Of a stretch of DNA of 64,000 nucleotides, positions 21,164-31,417 are shown one piece after another (positions within the stretch are counted from its first letter, which is position 1; every line of letters starts with the position of its first letter). Source of the stretch: Prochlorococcus sp. AG-402-I20. GTDB lineage: Bacteria > Cyanobacteriota > Cyanobacteriia > PCC-6307 > Cyanobiaceae. The position numbers were made by a program, and so were the translations under genes. The stretch lies in contig QCHY01000007.1 in NCBI GenBank assembly GCA_003216975.1, positions 21,050 through 85,049 of the forward strand. Reading direction: 5' to 3'. The notes beneath the pieces are model-generated. The model searched no databases and had not been told where the DNA came from. It was given only the letters and a program-made list of their open reading frames with translations.

Positions 21164-21406
21164 CTATTCTCTCAATTTTATTCTTATTCCTATTCTTTTT
21201 CGAATAGCTTTTATCGGAATCATTTCTTTCATTTGATCATCTATTTGCTTTCTAATTAAATTTCTAAATAATTGAAAAAGCAACACCAAACTAAAAAGAG
21301 ATAATATAATGGTCCCAAAGGCAATTAATGAATAAGCATCCATTTCAAAGTTCTCTATATATTGCCCATTCATCACCATCAGCAGTGACTTCAGAAAGTA
21401 ACGCAA
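21164..21406 (-). CDS. small membrane protein
   Basis: 80-aa ORF; start uncertain because it overlaps 21345..21608. Confidence 0.35.
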   Translation of the reverse strand: MRYFLKSLLMVMNGQYIENFEMDAYSLIAFGTIILSLFSLVLLFQLFRNLIRKQIDDQMKEMIPIKAIRKRIGIRIKLRE

Positions 21407-21608
21407 CAGCTATGTCGGACTGATCAGAGCGTTTAACAATAATCTCTTTACCACCCATATATGGATCATTGAACTCTGATTTTGAACGGCTAGCCTCTAG
21501 TTGTTCAGATGGTGTCAAAACTTCAAGAATTTTTATCCATATCTCATCATCTGAAGCGAAAGGAGGAACAGAAAATTTACTCGGGCTACTTCCTTTTTCT
21601 TTATCCAT
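21345..21608 (-). CDS. hypothetical protein
   Basis: 87-aa ORF in a compact minus-strand group. Confidence 0.55.
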   Translation of the reverse strand: MDKEKGSSPSKFSVPPFASDDEIWIKILEVLTPSEQLEASRSKSEFNDPYMGGKEIIVKRSDQSDIAVALLSEVTADGDEWAIYREL

Positions 21609-21613
21609 ATTAT

Positions 21614-21820
21614 TTAATTTTTAGCTTTAATCTCTTTAACTTCATTAATTAATCGCTCTTGTCGTTCAGGGGTAATAAATCCAAGAGATCCACACTCATT
21701 AATATCTTGAATTGGATCTGATAGTCCATCGTGTTTCTCTAGCCATCCCTCCGTGCATCCTTTACATGCTAATTCATTTAATTCATTAGCTAAAGACTTG
21801 GCTTTCAAGCTATCCATCAA
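21614..21820 (-). CDS. hypothetical protein
   Basis: 68-aa ORF. Confidence 0.5.
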   Translation of the reverse strand: MMDSLKAKSLANELNELACKGCTEGWLEKHDGLSDPIQDINECGSLGFITPERQERLINEVKEIKAKN

Positions 21821-22611
21821 TAAAAATTTAATTACTTCTTTATTTCTACTCTACAGTCATTCGATATTTAAAGGAAAAAGTATTAATAGCCTTATTAAAC
21901 AAAATTGTAAAGTTGGAAAATTTACACCCTATTAATATATAAGGGGAATCAAGGAAAATAAGAACCAAACAATCTAGTAAGGAACTCATGCAGCTTCTTT
22001 TTTAAATTCCCGATAAATAGAAATATCTATAGGTCTATTCACATCGGATTGAAAATCAACAATATCTTGATAAATCTCATTAGGTAAAGGTTGCATTTCG
22101 CATCTTGAATAACATTTACTGTTGTCAAGCTTTTTAATTGAAAACCTGTTGCCTAGGCGCTTAAAGATAGACAATGTCACAATGCAACTTGAGTTAGTTA
22201 TATCGTTAGGAGCTCTTGATGCAATACGCAAAACTACTAGCCTTCTCTATCAATTGAGTGAGTAGTTATTACTAATATTATTTTTTGTAGCAGTTGCCAC
22301 TTCATATCATTTTGTATAAAAAGCAAAATTCAAAAAGTGTATTAAAAAAAGATGTCTTTATCTCCCAATGAGATGACTCCGTACATAAAAAAAATTCAAC
22401 AAAAATTTGATGAAGCTCAAACGTTTTTAGTGAAAAATGGTTTTCACCAAGCCACAAAAGGGCTTTTACAAGACATCGAAAATGCTAACGGCATAAATAA
22501 AAAAACAAAATAATATCATTCCTATGAGATGAAATCGAAAACGACAAAGTCTTTAGGGAGACAATTAAAATGGTAAAAATGTATATCCTCTAAAATTCAT
22601 TTACCTTTTCC

Positions 22612-22913
22612 ATGCAACTGAAATCACTGTTTTAGACTTCAAGCTTAGCAATACTTTTTCAGAGTATTGCACTCATATGAATGCGCCAGAGCAGCAGAAG
22701 ATATTTAGAGAGATGGGAGTTAAAACTTTTTATATCGGCGAATGTATAGGAGACTCAAAAAGAGCAACTGTAATGCTTGAAGGACCAGAGAATATTTTAT
22801 ATAACATTTTTATCAATCCATAAACAAAGCCTATTGTTGAAGCCTCTGGTCATATTTATGAAGAAACAAAAATCACAAGATGGATAAACAATTGTCCTAA
22901 CTGCAAATTTTAA
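22612..22913 (+). pseudogene. DUF3764-like pseudogene
   Basis: Frame reads ATEITVLDFKLSNTFSEYCTHMNAPEQQKIFREMGVKTFYIGECIGDSKRATVMLEGPENILYNIFINP*TKPIVEASGHIYEETKITRWINNCPNCKF*; in-frame TAA 22821-22823; the ATG is one base out of frame. Confidence 0.65.
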
Positions 22914-22927
22914 CGCGTTGGAGTTCT

Positions 22928-23077
22928 TCAAATAATCGTATCTGGAATCATAGGTATTGAATGTTTTTTGCCGTCTGGGCTTACATATATATTCTCTTTC
23001 CCATATTCTGTCTCAATGATTTTTTCAAAATGAGTCCCCTTTGGAAGATGTAAAAAATATTTTTGTGCTCTGTTCAT
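22928..23077 (-). CDS. micro-protein MNRAQ...LPKGT...YVSPDGKK (49 aa)
   Basis: Read directly; same architecture as 38254..38430. Confidence 0.55.
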   Translation of the reverse strand: MNRAQKYFLHLPKGTHFEKIIETEYGKENIYVSPDGKKHSIPMIPDTII

Positions 23078-23158
23078 TTTATTTATACAGTTATTTAAAA
23101 AATAACTAGCATGTTTCCCAACGACAACAAATTGATTGTTTTATGAAAGTTTTAGTGG

Positions 23159-23491
23159 CTAACTATTTGATTTTTCTAGAGCAGTTAATAATCTTCCTAC
23201 TCTAGTTCCATTAACTCCAAGATCGCCACCACCATATCTTGATGCCGATTTGATTTGAATCTTCTTATCGATTTTTAAAATCTCCAAGTCGTCTGGGAAT
23301 CTGAAAATCAAACTACGACAAACCCCTTTCCAATATTTATCATTAGCCTCTAAAACTTTGGTTCTAGGGATTTTCTGGGCAATCGTGACAAGTTGATCAA
23401 AGGTCTTATCAACATCTTCAAATTCTTTTTGAAAGAAAACGCAATTAAGCGGATTTAAACAGGGACTAAGACCTGATTTAGGATCTGGCAT
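23159..23491 (-). CDS. DUF1499 family protein
   Basis: IQIKSASRYGGGDLGVNGTRV motif; paralog of 34634..35047. Confidence 0.75.
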   Translation of the reverse strand: MPDPKSGLSPCLNPLNCVFFQKEFEDVDKTFDQLVTIAQKIPRTKVLEANDKYWKGVCRSLIFRFPDDLEILKIDKKIQIKSASRYGGGDLGVNGTRVGRLLTALEKSNS

Positions 23492-23752
23492 ATTTTCTAT
23501 GAGTTCACGTATTGATCATGAGAAAAGTTTATCCCCCCTGTGGTCTAGTTTTTCAGAAATTTATTACTAAGTGATGTCTAGTTCTCCCTTCCTAAAATAC
23601 CCTTGCAAAAGCAATCCTTCAATTAAATTTATACAATATATATTTTTAGAATGAAACGATTAGATAAAACAGGGATGATGTTGATTGTTTTCAGTGTGGC
23701 CTCAACACTTCCTTATCAGTTTCATTATCTCTCTTCTATGAGTTAAAACAGG

Positions 23753-24304
23753 TTAATCCCTCTCTCTATAGATTGTACTAATTAAAGGTCTGTTGATTAA
23801 AGGCGGCTCAATTCCATATCCAATCCAAATAAAACCAATAATTTCCTCCTCTCTGGAATTTATTTGTGCGATTTGATAGGTATTAGGGTCTTTAGTGATT
23901 TTGCCTGTTGACCACTTGCAACCAACATCATCGGCGACAAGTGAAAGCGACAGGTTTTGAATCGCGCAAGCACAAGCAGCATAATCTTCGCGTCTTTGAG
24001 CTTGATTATCAGTACATACTTGAGTGGCAATAAGCAAATGGGAAGGGTTTAGCATTTTTTCCCTTAGTTTTTTTAAACTAGAATCATCTATTGACTTATC
24101 ACCAAACTTCAGAGTCAGCTGTAATTGATATAGAAGTTCCCTTTTTTTTATCCCGATGTTGGTAAAACGCCATGGGAAAGTCCTTCTGTGGCAGGGGGCC
24201 TGATTAGCTGCAACTATTGATTTTTGAATTATTTCGCTAGGAACACTTTTTTTGGAAAAGATATGAATAGTCCTTCGTTTTTTAATTGCTTCAGCTATTT
24301 CCAT
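23753..24304 (-). CDS. nitroreductase family protein
   Basis: KKRRTIHIFSKKSVP N-terminus, AACACAIQNLSLSLVADDVGCKWSTG, EEIIGFIWIGYG. Confidence 0.85.
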   Translation of the reverse strand: MEIAEAIKKRRTIHIFSKKSVPSEIIQKSIVAANQAPCHRRTFPWRFTNIGIKKRELLYQLQLTLKFGDKSIDDSSLKKLREKMLNPSHLLIATQVCTDNQAQRREDYAACACAIQNLSLSLVADDVGCKWSTGKITKDPNTYQIAQINSREEEIIGFIWIGYGIEPPLINRPLISTIYRERD

Positions 24305-24456
24305 GATTTTTTCTTGACGTTATTAACTACACTATTAGTCATAGTGAAAATTTTACAAAAAGTTAGTTTAGAGACCTGTATAAATAAAAGGCGTTTAAAT
24401 CATCTCCAGCTTGAATCTCACATCTAAAAAAACCATGATTAGTTGAAAATCACTTA

Positions 24457-24726
24457 TTAAGCAACTTTGTCAAGAATTACATTTGATGGTTTTGAAAATA
24501 ACGAGACGACTTGACCCATGGGTGTCTTGAATACGCGTTCGACAATTTCTCCATTATTTATAATTACCTTCGTATTCAAGGACCCAGAAGGTAAATTTAC
24601 AGATCTTTTTTTTAGAAGAATCTTTAGCTCTGGATAATGATCATTAGGTTTAAGAACCTCTTTTAACTCAGGATGCAGATCTAAGATTGCGTCATCAAAG
24701 GCCTTAAACTTTTTCGTTAAAACCAT
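24457..24726 (-). CDS. small protein, LPSGS-x-NTKVII-x3-IVERV-x-KTP-x-G family
   Basis: Paralog of 28101..28316. Confidence 0.6.
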   Translation of the reverse strand: MVLTKKFKAFDDAILDLHPELKEVLKPNDHYPELKILLKKRSVNLPSGSLNTKVIINNGEIVERVFKTPMGQVVSLFSKPSNVILDKVA

Positions 24727-25410
24727 ACTTAGAGAAAGCTGTTATGTATGACTTGTAACCTACTGATCTCATGACGTAAAGAGTATTTAAACTAAGATCG
24801 GGTTAAAATTAATAAGACTTTAAATAAAGCTTTAATGAGCGGTGAGTAAATTCATACAATAAGTTTTTACTGGTAGCTCAAAGTGCAAAATAGTCATTAA
24901 TAGCTAGTAGCATCAATCACTAGCTGTTCATGATAAGAGATAGACGTTACCTCAGTACTTCTGTCATTTAAAACTGACTGTGTAAAAACAGTAATAGCTG
25001 CAATACTTGGTGTAATAGGTAAAAACAAGAGTATGGCCAACACACTACTGTTAGGTTTAAATAATCTTTGCATTAATTAATAGAGGATTCAATTATTATT
25101 CTCAACAAATTTTAGGTGATTTGCGTGTTCGGTTTCCCTTGAATAAAGTTATTAGTTTGACCTGTAATACCATCTAAACACCTTTGGTCTTTTCCAGAGC
25201 ATTGAATAAATAGCTTCAAGTGCCTTTTGAGTTTTAGGCAGTTTGCAACTAGGCCATGACTGTTGAGTAATCATTGTGATTATTTCGGAGTCATTATTAT
25301 TTTTACATCGGATACCACCCATGAAACCAGAGTAATAGAACTCAGGCAAAAATACATAGAACCAAAACTATTACTCAGCTAGATATTTGTGAGGGAAATA
25401 AGCATAAAAA

Positions 25411-25433
25411 AAGAGGCAATTTATGCCCCTTTT
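25411..25433 (-). terminator. AGGGGCA/TGCCTCT hairpin with T-run downstream of DUF4278 gene
   Basis: Inverted repeat, T-run on the minus strand. Confidence 0.5.
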
Positions 25434-25447
25434 AGATCTCCTTTAAA

Positions 25448-25618
25448 TTACTTTTGGTATGTATTACCTCTGTAAGTTAAGGACGCTTGCATCTGCTTTT
25501 TAGCTTCTGCCTGCCTAGATGTGTAGATGTTACTTCTGTAACTAAGTTCTACAACTTTTTTTGGAGTAGCTTCTTTATGTTGAAGGTACTCTTTGCCTCT
25601 GTAAGTAAGAACAGTCAT
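25448..25618 (-). CDS. DUF4278-type protein (TYRG repeats, 56 aa)
   Basis: MTVLTYRGKEYLQHKEATPKKVVELSYRSNIYTSRQAEAKKQMQASLTYRGNTYQK. Confidence 0.75.
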   Translation of the reverse strand: MTVLTYRGKEYLQHKEATPKKVVELSYRSNIYTSRQAEAKKQMQASLTYRGNTYQK

Positions 25619-25635
25619 TGCTCTTTCTAGTAGTG

Positions 25636-25692
25636 CTCAAGACCCCGTTCCATGTCTCGAGTCTTACTGCAGCTTGAAATTTAGCTGAACGT
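25636..25692 (-). promoter_or_regulatory. structured 5' leader (candidate cis-regulatory RNA)
   Basis: ACGTTCA + CAGCT/AGCTG hairpin + CTCGAGAC-ATGGAACGGG-GTCTTGAG hairpin; homologous leader at 42217..42279. Confidence 0.6.
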
Positions 25693-26240
25693 GTATCAAA
25701 AATAACAGAAATTATCTTAAAACGATGTTCCTAGTGATACATAAAACAGAGAATTAAGTAGTGTTAACCGAAATAGTTGCATTTCTTACTAAATAGCAAC
25801 CTTAAATCACTAAGAAAGTTAATTATTTATCCTCTTCTTTTTTTTCTTAAACTAAACCAACCATCCTCCTTTCCCCTATTCTTAGAAAGTCATTAAAGTG
25901 CAAAAAATGGATCCTAATATGGCAAAGATTGTCAAAGTAATTAACGACTCAAATCCAGAGAAAGCAATATTTTGATAAATTGAATCAAATGCTTCCTTAA
26001 CACTTCAAGAAGGTAAACCATTCAGCAACCACAAAAAGCCTCGTTATTTAATACCCAGTTTTTAAAAACTACTATCACTAGTAAATTGATCAAAAGAAGC
26101 ATGAACAAACGAAGTTTTGGATCCTCTATCCCCATAAATCTTTTTAATTTAGTTTTTGTTAGGCAAGGCCAGTTACAAAGATGTTAACAATTATGGGGCT
26201 ACAGGAAGTTAGTAAGCAGTTAATAGAATATGTATGATTA

Positions 26241-26498
26241 TCAATCCGCTTTAAAAGGTCTACCACCTTTACTTAAGTAATCCATATATTTATCAGATTC
26301 TTTGAGGTAATAATTCCTGCTTTGACCAATATACCTAGCTTCAATTAAGAGATCCGTAACTTCAGGCCAAAAAGATTCAGGGACCAACTCAAGAGGGTTA
26401 ATTGCGCTTGGATTCCAATTTAACTCAGTCAAAAATAGAAACCAAATCGACTTGCACTTAATGAAATCAGATAAACAATCTGAATTAAAATTATTCAT
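26241..26498 (-). CDS. hypothetical protein
   Basis: 85-aa ORF overlapping the purT 3' end by a few nt. Confidence 0.55.
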   Translation of the reverse strand: MNNFNSDCLSDFIKCKSIWFLFLTELNWNPSAINPLELVPESFWPEVTDLLIEARYIGQSRNYYLKESDKYMDYLSKGGRPFKAD

Positions 26499-27660
26499 TT
26501 ATAAATTGGACTGATTGAGCTGCTTTATCAGCTTTGATTTTTGCCTCATCGATGGTTTCTGCATTTGCTACCGCTACTCCCATTCGACGACCTTCAGTAG
26601 AGCTCGGCTTGCCAAACATAAACACACCTGTATTCGATTGACTTAAAGCATCTTCAAGTCCCGTAAAAGCTATGTTTGAAGTTTTCTGGGAAGCCAAAAT
26701 CACTCTGCTCGCAGAAGCTTTATGACAAACTATTTCTGGAATTGGGATACCTAAAACAGCTCTAAGGTGTAATTCAAACTCATTTAAATTTTGACTAATC
26801 AAAGTTACTAAGCCTGTGTCATGTGGTCTTGGTGACAGCTCTGAGAAAATCACCTCCTCACCCTTAATAAAAAATTCAACACCAAACAAACCAACTCCAC
26901 CAAGATTATCAGTGACACATTTGGCTATCTTTTGAGCCTTATCTAAAACATTTTCAGTTAATGTAGCTGGTTGCCAACTACATTGATAATCTCCATTCTT
27001 TTGCTCATGTCCTATCGGTGCACAAAATAATGTTTTACCATTAAATTGTCTAATAGTTAATAAAGTAATTTCCAAGTCAAAATCAATAAATTCCTCTAAT
27101 ATAATTTTATTTGATTTACCTCTTGATTTTTCAATAGCCAAATCCCAAGCCTGGACTAAATCATTTTTATTATTAACTAAACTTTGTCCTTTACCAGAAG
27201 AACTCATAACTGGCTTAATTAATAAAGGATAGCCAATCGCATCTGCATGCAAATTAAGCTCGGATTGATTTATCGCATAACTAAATTTTGCAGTTCTTAT
27301 ATTTAATTCGTTAGCAGCTAAATCTCTAATTTTATCTCTATTCATAGTTATTGCAGTGGCTCTAGCATTTGGTATTACTGTTATTTTTTGTTCGATTTCC
27401 TTTAATACATCTACTGCAAGAGCCTCAATTTCAGGAATAATTATATCAGGATTACATTTATATATCACTTCTTTTAATTCACTACCATTATTCATATTTA
27501 ATACTTCAAATTGATCAGCTATCTGCATGGCTGGCGCATCATTATATCTGTCACATGCAATTACATAACAACCTAATCTTTTTGCAGCTATTGCCACCTC
27601 TTTACCTAATTCTCCGCTACCTAAAAGCATTATTTTCTTTGGAAAAACATTCATAATCAT
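26491..27660 (-). CDS. purT: formate-dependent phosphoribosylglycinamide formyltransferase
   Basis: MLLGSGELGKEVAIAAKRLG..., MSSSGKGQS, ELSPRPHDTGLVTL, ATP-grasp organisation. Confidence 0.95.
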   Translation of the reverse strand: MIMNVFPKKIMLLGSGELGKEVAIAAKRLGCYVIACDRYNDAPAMQIADQFEVLNMNNGSELKEVIYKCNPDIIIPEIEALAVDVLKEIEQKITVIPNARATAITMNRDKIRDLAANELNIRTAKFSYAINQSELNLHADAIGYPLLIKPVMSSSGKGQSLVNNKNDLVQAWDLAIEKSRGKSNKIILEEFIDFDLEITLLTIRQFNGKTLFCAPIGHEQKNGDYQCSWQPATLTENVLDKAQKIAKCVTDNLGGVGLFGVEFFIKGEEVIFSELSPRPHDTGLVTLISQNLNEFELHLRAVLGIPIPEIVCHKASASRVILASQKTSNIAFTGLEDALSQSNTGVFMFGKPSSTEGRRMGVAVANAETIDEAKIKADKAAQSVQFINE

Positions 27661-28100
27661 ATCTATAGGTCAAAAATATAAATTAATATAATATCTCTTA
27701 AACAGAATTGATAATAAAAAAAAGAAGTAGAAATTAACAGAGACACTGAAAGGAAAAAATTATTCTTAGTACAACAGAGCGCTTGTTGTTGATGGATAAA
27801 ATCAATTAATCATTCTCGATTGTTTTTAGACTCAATAAGATAGAAAAATGATAATTCCACCACAACAAGTAATTTTTGGATAACTACTTTTGAGTAATGC
27901 AATGGTATTGATTTTAGACATTAGGTACAATCCATTTGAAATCAATGAAAACAAGCTTATAAAAGCAATTCCTAATCCAAAAACTATATCTAATTTTTCA
28001 CGTTAGTCCTATAAAGAAAGAGCTTATTGGCTATACAAGCTCTTTACGAGTGGAGAAAAGTTAGTTAAAAGGAAGGAATAACTTCGGCTTTTTTATTGGA

Positions 28101-28316
28101 ATGGTTGCTAAGAAGAAAATTAAAGACTTCAAGGATTTGGATCAGTTCCCAGATTTAAAAGAAGCTCTTGTACCAGCTATTAAGACATTGCCCTCAGGAT
28201 CAATGAATACTAAAGTAATCATTACTGAAGGCGCAATTGTAGAGAGAGTTTATAAAACACCAAAAGGTGAACTGATATCTCTTTTCGCAAATGATTTATC
28301 GAAAGAAGCTGCCTAA
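28101..28316 (+). CDS. small protein, LPSGS-x-NTKVII family
   Basis: Paralog of 24457..24726. Confidence 0.6.
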   Translation: MVAKKKIKDFKDLDQFPDLKEALVPAIKTLPSGSMNTKVIITEGAIVERVYKTPKGELISLFANDLSKEAA

Positions 28317-28458
28317 ATTCTCTACTTAAAATCAATTATTTTAGTATTTCTCTATGAAAGCGTTGGTTCATATTGTCAGCACAACAATAAAAGATGGCAA
28401 TGAAAACATCCAATATTGAGCAGATCTGTAATCCTAGTTTATTGTTTTTAATTGATAA

Positions 28459-28851
28459 ATGTCTTCTAAAGAAGAAATCGTATCCATCCTAGAAGCCTTT
28501 GCCTCAACAGAGAGAATGGGATCATTCTTTTTAGAGAATGCAACTCCTGACTTTTTATTTATAAGACCAAGCGGGAATCCCATTGACGCAAAAGGTTTTC
28601 AAGAGATGTGGTCCTCAGGAGATCTTGTATTACAAAGCGCTGAAGTCACCAAGGTACACAAATTTGAACTCTTAGGTTCAAATGCTGCAATGTGCGTTTT
28701 CACCCTAGGCTCAAAATTTACTTACAAAGGGACTCAAAATGATGATCTCCCTACAGTAACTTCGATTTTTAAAAAAATTGATGATAAATGGAAAGTAGCG
28801 TGGATGCAAAGATCCTCAGGCCAGTCAGACATGACTCTGTGGAACGACTAA
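28459..28851 (+). CDS. SnoaL/NTF2-like domain protein (DUF3804-like)
   Basis: 130-aa ORF; TSIFKKIDDKWKVAWMQRS terminal strand pattern. Confidence 0.6.
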   Translation: MSSKEEIVSILEAFASTERMGSFFLENATPDFLFIRPSGNPIDAKGFQEMWSSGDLVLQSAEVTKVHKFELLGSNAAMCVFTLGSKFTYKGTQNDDLPTVTSIFKKIDDKWKVAWMQRSSGQSDMTLWND

Positions 28852-29231
28852 TTTATATTCCCTTCTTAAAGGTTAAGTATTCGTAAATTCTATTTATATC
28901 CTTACGTCTGAAGTAATCATTCAACAAGATAGATAATTTAAAAGAGAAACAGTTAATAGTCGAAATGCAAGATAAGCCAAATGTTGAAGAGTTGATTGCA
29001 GATTCAATAACATTGCTCTTAATTAGAGCCCAAAATCTACCTAAAAGGGAAAGACTAGCAATTGCTCAAGAGTTTAGAGAATGGCTTAATGGTAGTTGCA
29101 AAGTAGAAGATATATTGATCCTAGATACAAGAATCAAATAGAAATAACTACATCAAGTTGATAATCATCAATATTACTGAAAAAATTTGCAATGCGTCGA
29201 ACACGCGCTAATCAAACAACAAACCATCAAA

Positions 29232-29265
29232 AAAGCCTCTTCCGTAATGACAGAGAAGAGGCTTT
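29232..29265 (-). terminator. terminator of hli cluster (AAAGCCTCTTC...GAAGAGGCTTT)
   Basis: 11-bp inverted repeat, T-run on the minus strand, loop cgtaatgacaga. Confidence 0.75.
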
Positions 29266-29286
29266 CTTTAGATTCGAAAGTTAGGA

Positions 29287-29412
29287 CTATACAATCCCTG
29301 GAATGATCCAGCCTGTTAATCCGTAGTTGATTACTGCAGCAAAGAAACCCATCATCGCTAGACGACCATTCATTTGCTCGGCTGTTTTCCAATAGTTAGT
29401 TTCTTTATTCAT
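29287..29412 (-). CDS. hli: high light inducible protein
   Basis: MNKETNYWKTAEQMNGRLAMMGFFAAVINYGLTGWIIPGIV (ExxNGRxAMxGF motif). Confidence 0.9.
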   Translation of the reverse strand: MNKETNYWKTAEQMNGRLAMMGFFAAVINYGLTGWIIPGIV

Positions 29413-29558
29413 TACACGAAACCTGGAATGATTTGACCGGTTGTTGCATAAGCACCAACAAGAGCGATGCATCCAAATAATGCTGCGTAGCCGTTAAGTC
29501 TTTCTGCAGTTACCTTTTCAGGATCAATGTTTCTGTTGCTGTTGTTTTGAGTAGTCAT
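29412..29558 (-). CDS. hli: high light inducible protein
   Basis: MTTQNNSNRNIDPEKVTAERLNGYAAFFGCIALVGAYATTGQIIPGFV. Confidence 0.88.
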   Translation of the reverse strand: MTTQNNSNRNIDPEKVTAERLNGYAALFGCIALVGAYATTGQIIPGFV

Positions 29559-29677
29559 TAAACGACACCTGGGATAAGTTGACCGGTTGTTAGGTAGATA
29601 CCTGTTAGAAGAACGAATGCCATCATGGCTGGTCTGCCGATGCTTCTTTCTAGAATTGTTTTGTTAGATGGTTGCAT
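29558..29677 (-). CDS. hli: high light inducible protein (truncated type)
   Basis: MQPSNKTILERSIGRPAMMAFVLLTGIYLTTGQLIPGVV. Confidence 0.85.
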   Translation of the reverse strand: MQPSNKTILERSIGRPAMMAFVLLTGIYLTTGQLIPGVV

Positions 29678-29697
29678 TGTTATTAATAGTTATTGGT

Positions 29698-29904
29698 TTA
29701 AAAAATTCCAGGAATGATTTGACCTGTTGAGAAGTAAGAAACCAAAAGACTGATCATTCCGATCATTGCCCAACGGCCATTTGTCTTTTCTGCTTCTTCT
29801 GGGTAGCTGGTGTAATCCTCTACAAGCTGAGGCTGTGTTTCACGGCCAAAGATGTTTTGCTTGCCGTACTCAGTGATTACTTGAGATGAGGTTGAACTTG
29901 TCAT
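29698..29904 (-). CDS. hli: high light inducible protein
   Basis: ...EEAEKTNGRWAMIGMISLLVSYFSTGQIIPGIF. Confidence 0.9.
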   Translation of the reverse strand: MTSSTSSQVITEYGKQNIFGRETQPQLVEDYTSYPEEAEKTNGRWAMIGMISLLVSYFSTGQIIPGIF

Positions 29905-30037
29905 TACTGGAATTGCGTTGATGTGAATAAATGTAAAGTATGAATTTTATAAATGGAAGATACGGTCATGTACGGCTTACTCACTTCATAAAGATCTTAA
30001 AGTCGAATGCCAACAAAACAATTCCAATGAAGATTAC

Positions 30038-30262
30038 TTAATGGATTAAATATAGAATTGCTAAATCCTGGTTAGATTCTGCGACTTTTCTTCTTAAAAA
30101 GGTTAATGCCTCATCATTCATACTTGATTCCGCAATCATTTTTTCTGCTTCATTAATACCATGCTCAAGATTTTTAATTTTTAATTGAAGAACTTCCTTA
30201 TCTTTTCTGCACTGCGCCAGTGTGAAGTCATCAATCATTTTAGAAAATATTATAAGCAGCAA
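30038..30262 (-). CDS. hypothetical coiled-coil protein
   Basis: 74-aa ORF. Confidence 0.5.
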   Translation of the reverse strand: MLLIIFSKMIDDFTLAQCRKDKEVLQLKIKNLEHGINEAEKMIAESSMNDEALTFLRRKVAESNQDLAILYLIH

Positions 30263-30272
30263 AAAATTTTAC

Positions 30273-31004
30273 TTAGCTTAATAGGTCAAATATCATGTTT
30301 AAAAACTCTAATCTAGAATCTAATGTTTTATGACCAAATTCTTTTTGTTGTTGTTTTAAAATGGATTGACCGTCTGCCCCTAATGCTGAAGAAATAAATT
30401 TCTGGTCTTCTGAAATCCACGTATTAACCATCTCATCGTCAATCTCAACGTGAAATTGCATCCCATAAGCTAATGGACCAATACTAAATAATTGCTCCTT
30501 ACATCTACAACTACTAGCGATAAGCTCTGCAGAATTAGGCAATAAAATTCTATCTCCATGCCAATGCAAAACAGGGAAAGGATGTCTTAAAAGTCTTGTC
30601 AATTTAAAGTTATCTTCTAGAGATTTAGGAAAGATATTGTCCCACCCTATTTCAGCTAATGGTTGATGGGATACCTCCTCCTGAATCATTTCAACATCAC
30701 CACCAGCTGCATAAGCTAAAAGTTGAGCACCCAAGCATACTCCTATCAACCCAACGCCTTGATTTAAGGCTTCTTTTATTAGACCAATTTCTTCAACAAG
30801 CCATGGATAAGTTGAAGTACCAATGTCTCTTATGCCCATAGGTCCACCCAACACCAAAAGTAAATCTCCATTCCTAAGTTCTGGAAGAGAGTCTCCTAGA
30901 TCCAAACGAAAAGTGCAAACACTAAATCCTCTTTCCTCAGCAAGATTGACAAACAATCCGGGTCGCTCGCGTTCTAAATGCTGAAGAACAAGTAAACGAC
31001 TCAT
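30273..31004 (-). CDS. class I glutamine amidotransferase-like protein
   Basis: LVLGGPMGIRD, GLIGVCLGAQLLA, GMQFHVEI. Confidence 0.88.
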   Translation of the reverse strand: MSRLLVLQHLERERPGLFVNLAEERGFSVCTFRLDLGDSLPELRNGDLLLVLGGPMGIRDIGTSTYPWLVEEIGLIKEALNQGVGLIGVCLGAQLLAYAAGGDVEMIQEEVSHQPLAEIGWDNIFPKSLEDNFKLTRLLRHPFPVLHWHGDRILLPNSAELIASSCRCKEQLFSIGPLAYGMQFHVEIDDEMVNTWISEDQKFISSALGADGQSILKQQQKEFGHKTLDSRLEFLNMIFDLLS

Positions 31005-31011
31005 AAATAAA

Positions 31012-31257
31012 TTAAAAGTCTACATTTTCATTTGGCGTAAAAACCGAGCAATACAACTTGATAAATAGCTCTGCCTCACTTTCATCTTTACCTTCATATT
31101 TGAGTTTAAGGTCTTTTATTGCGACCAAAGACGTTTTCTCTTTCAACCTATATCTTGCACAAGTATCTAGAACTTTAAACATTCGGGTTGTAACTGCTCC
31201 CGAAGGAGTGCTTAGGCCCAAAAAGACTGTAAATAATAGTAAATATTTCATATACAT
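31012..31257 (-). CDS. small exported protein (signal peptide, paired Cys)
   Basis: MYMKYLLLFTVFLGLSTPSGA...; TC-x-RY ... IKDLKLK ... YCSVF pattern. Confidence 0.55.
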   Translation of the reverse strand: MYMKYLLLFTVFLGLSTPSGAVTTRMFKVLDTCARYRLKEKTSLVAIKDLKLKYEGKDESEAELFIKLYCSVFTPNENVDF

Positions 31258-31417
31258 AATTCAATCATCTTTTTTAGATAAAGCTCTAGAACGTTGGAAC
31301 CATTTATTGCTTTTATACAAAAGGAGAAACATTGTAGACAAAAGAAAAAAAGTAAGCGCTTCTAAATAAATAAAAAAATGATCATTCAAATTCATATTTT
31401 TCTTAATTTACATTTGA

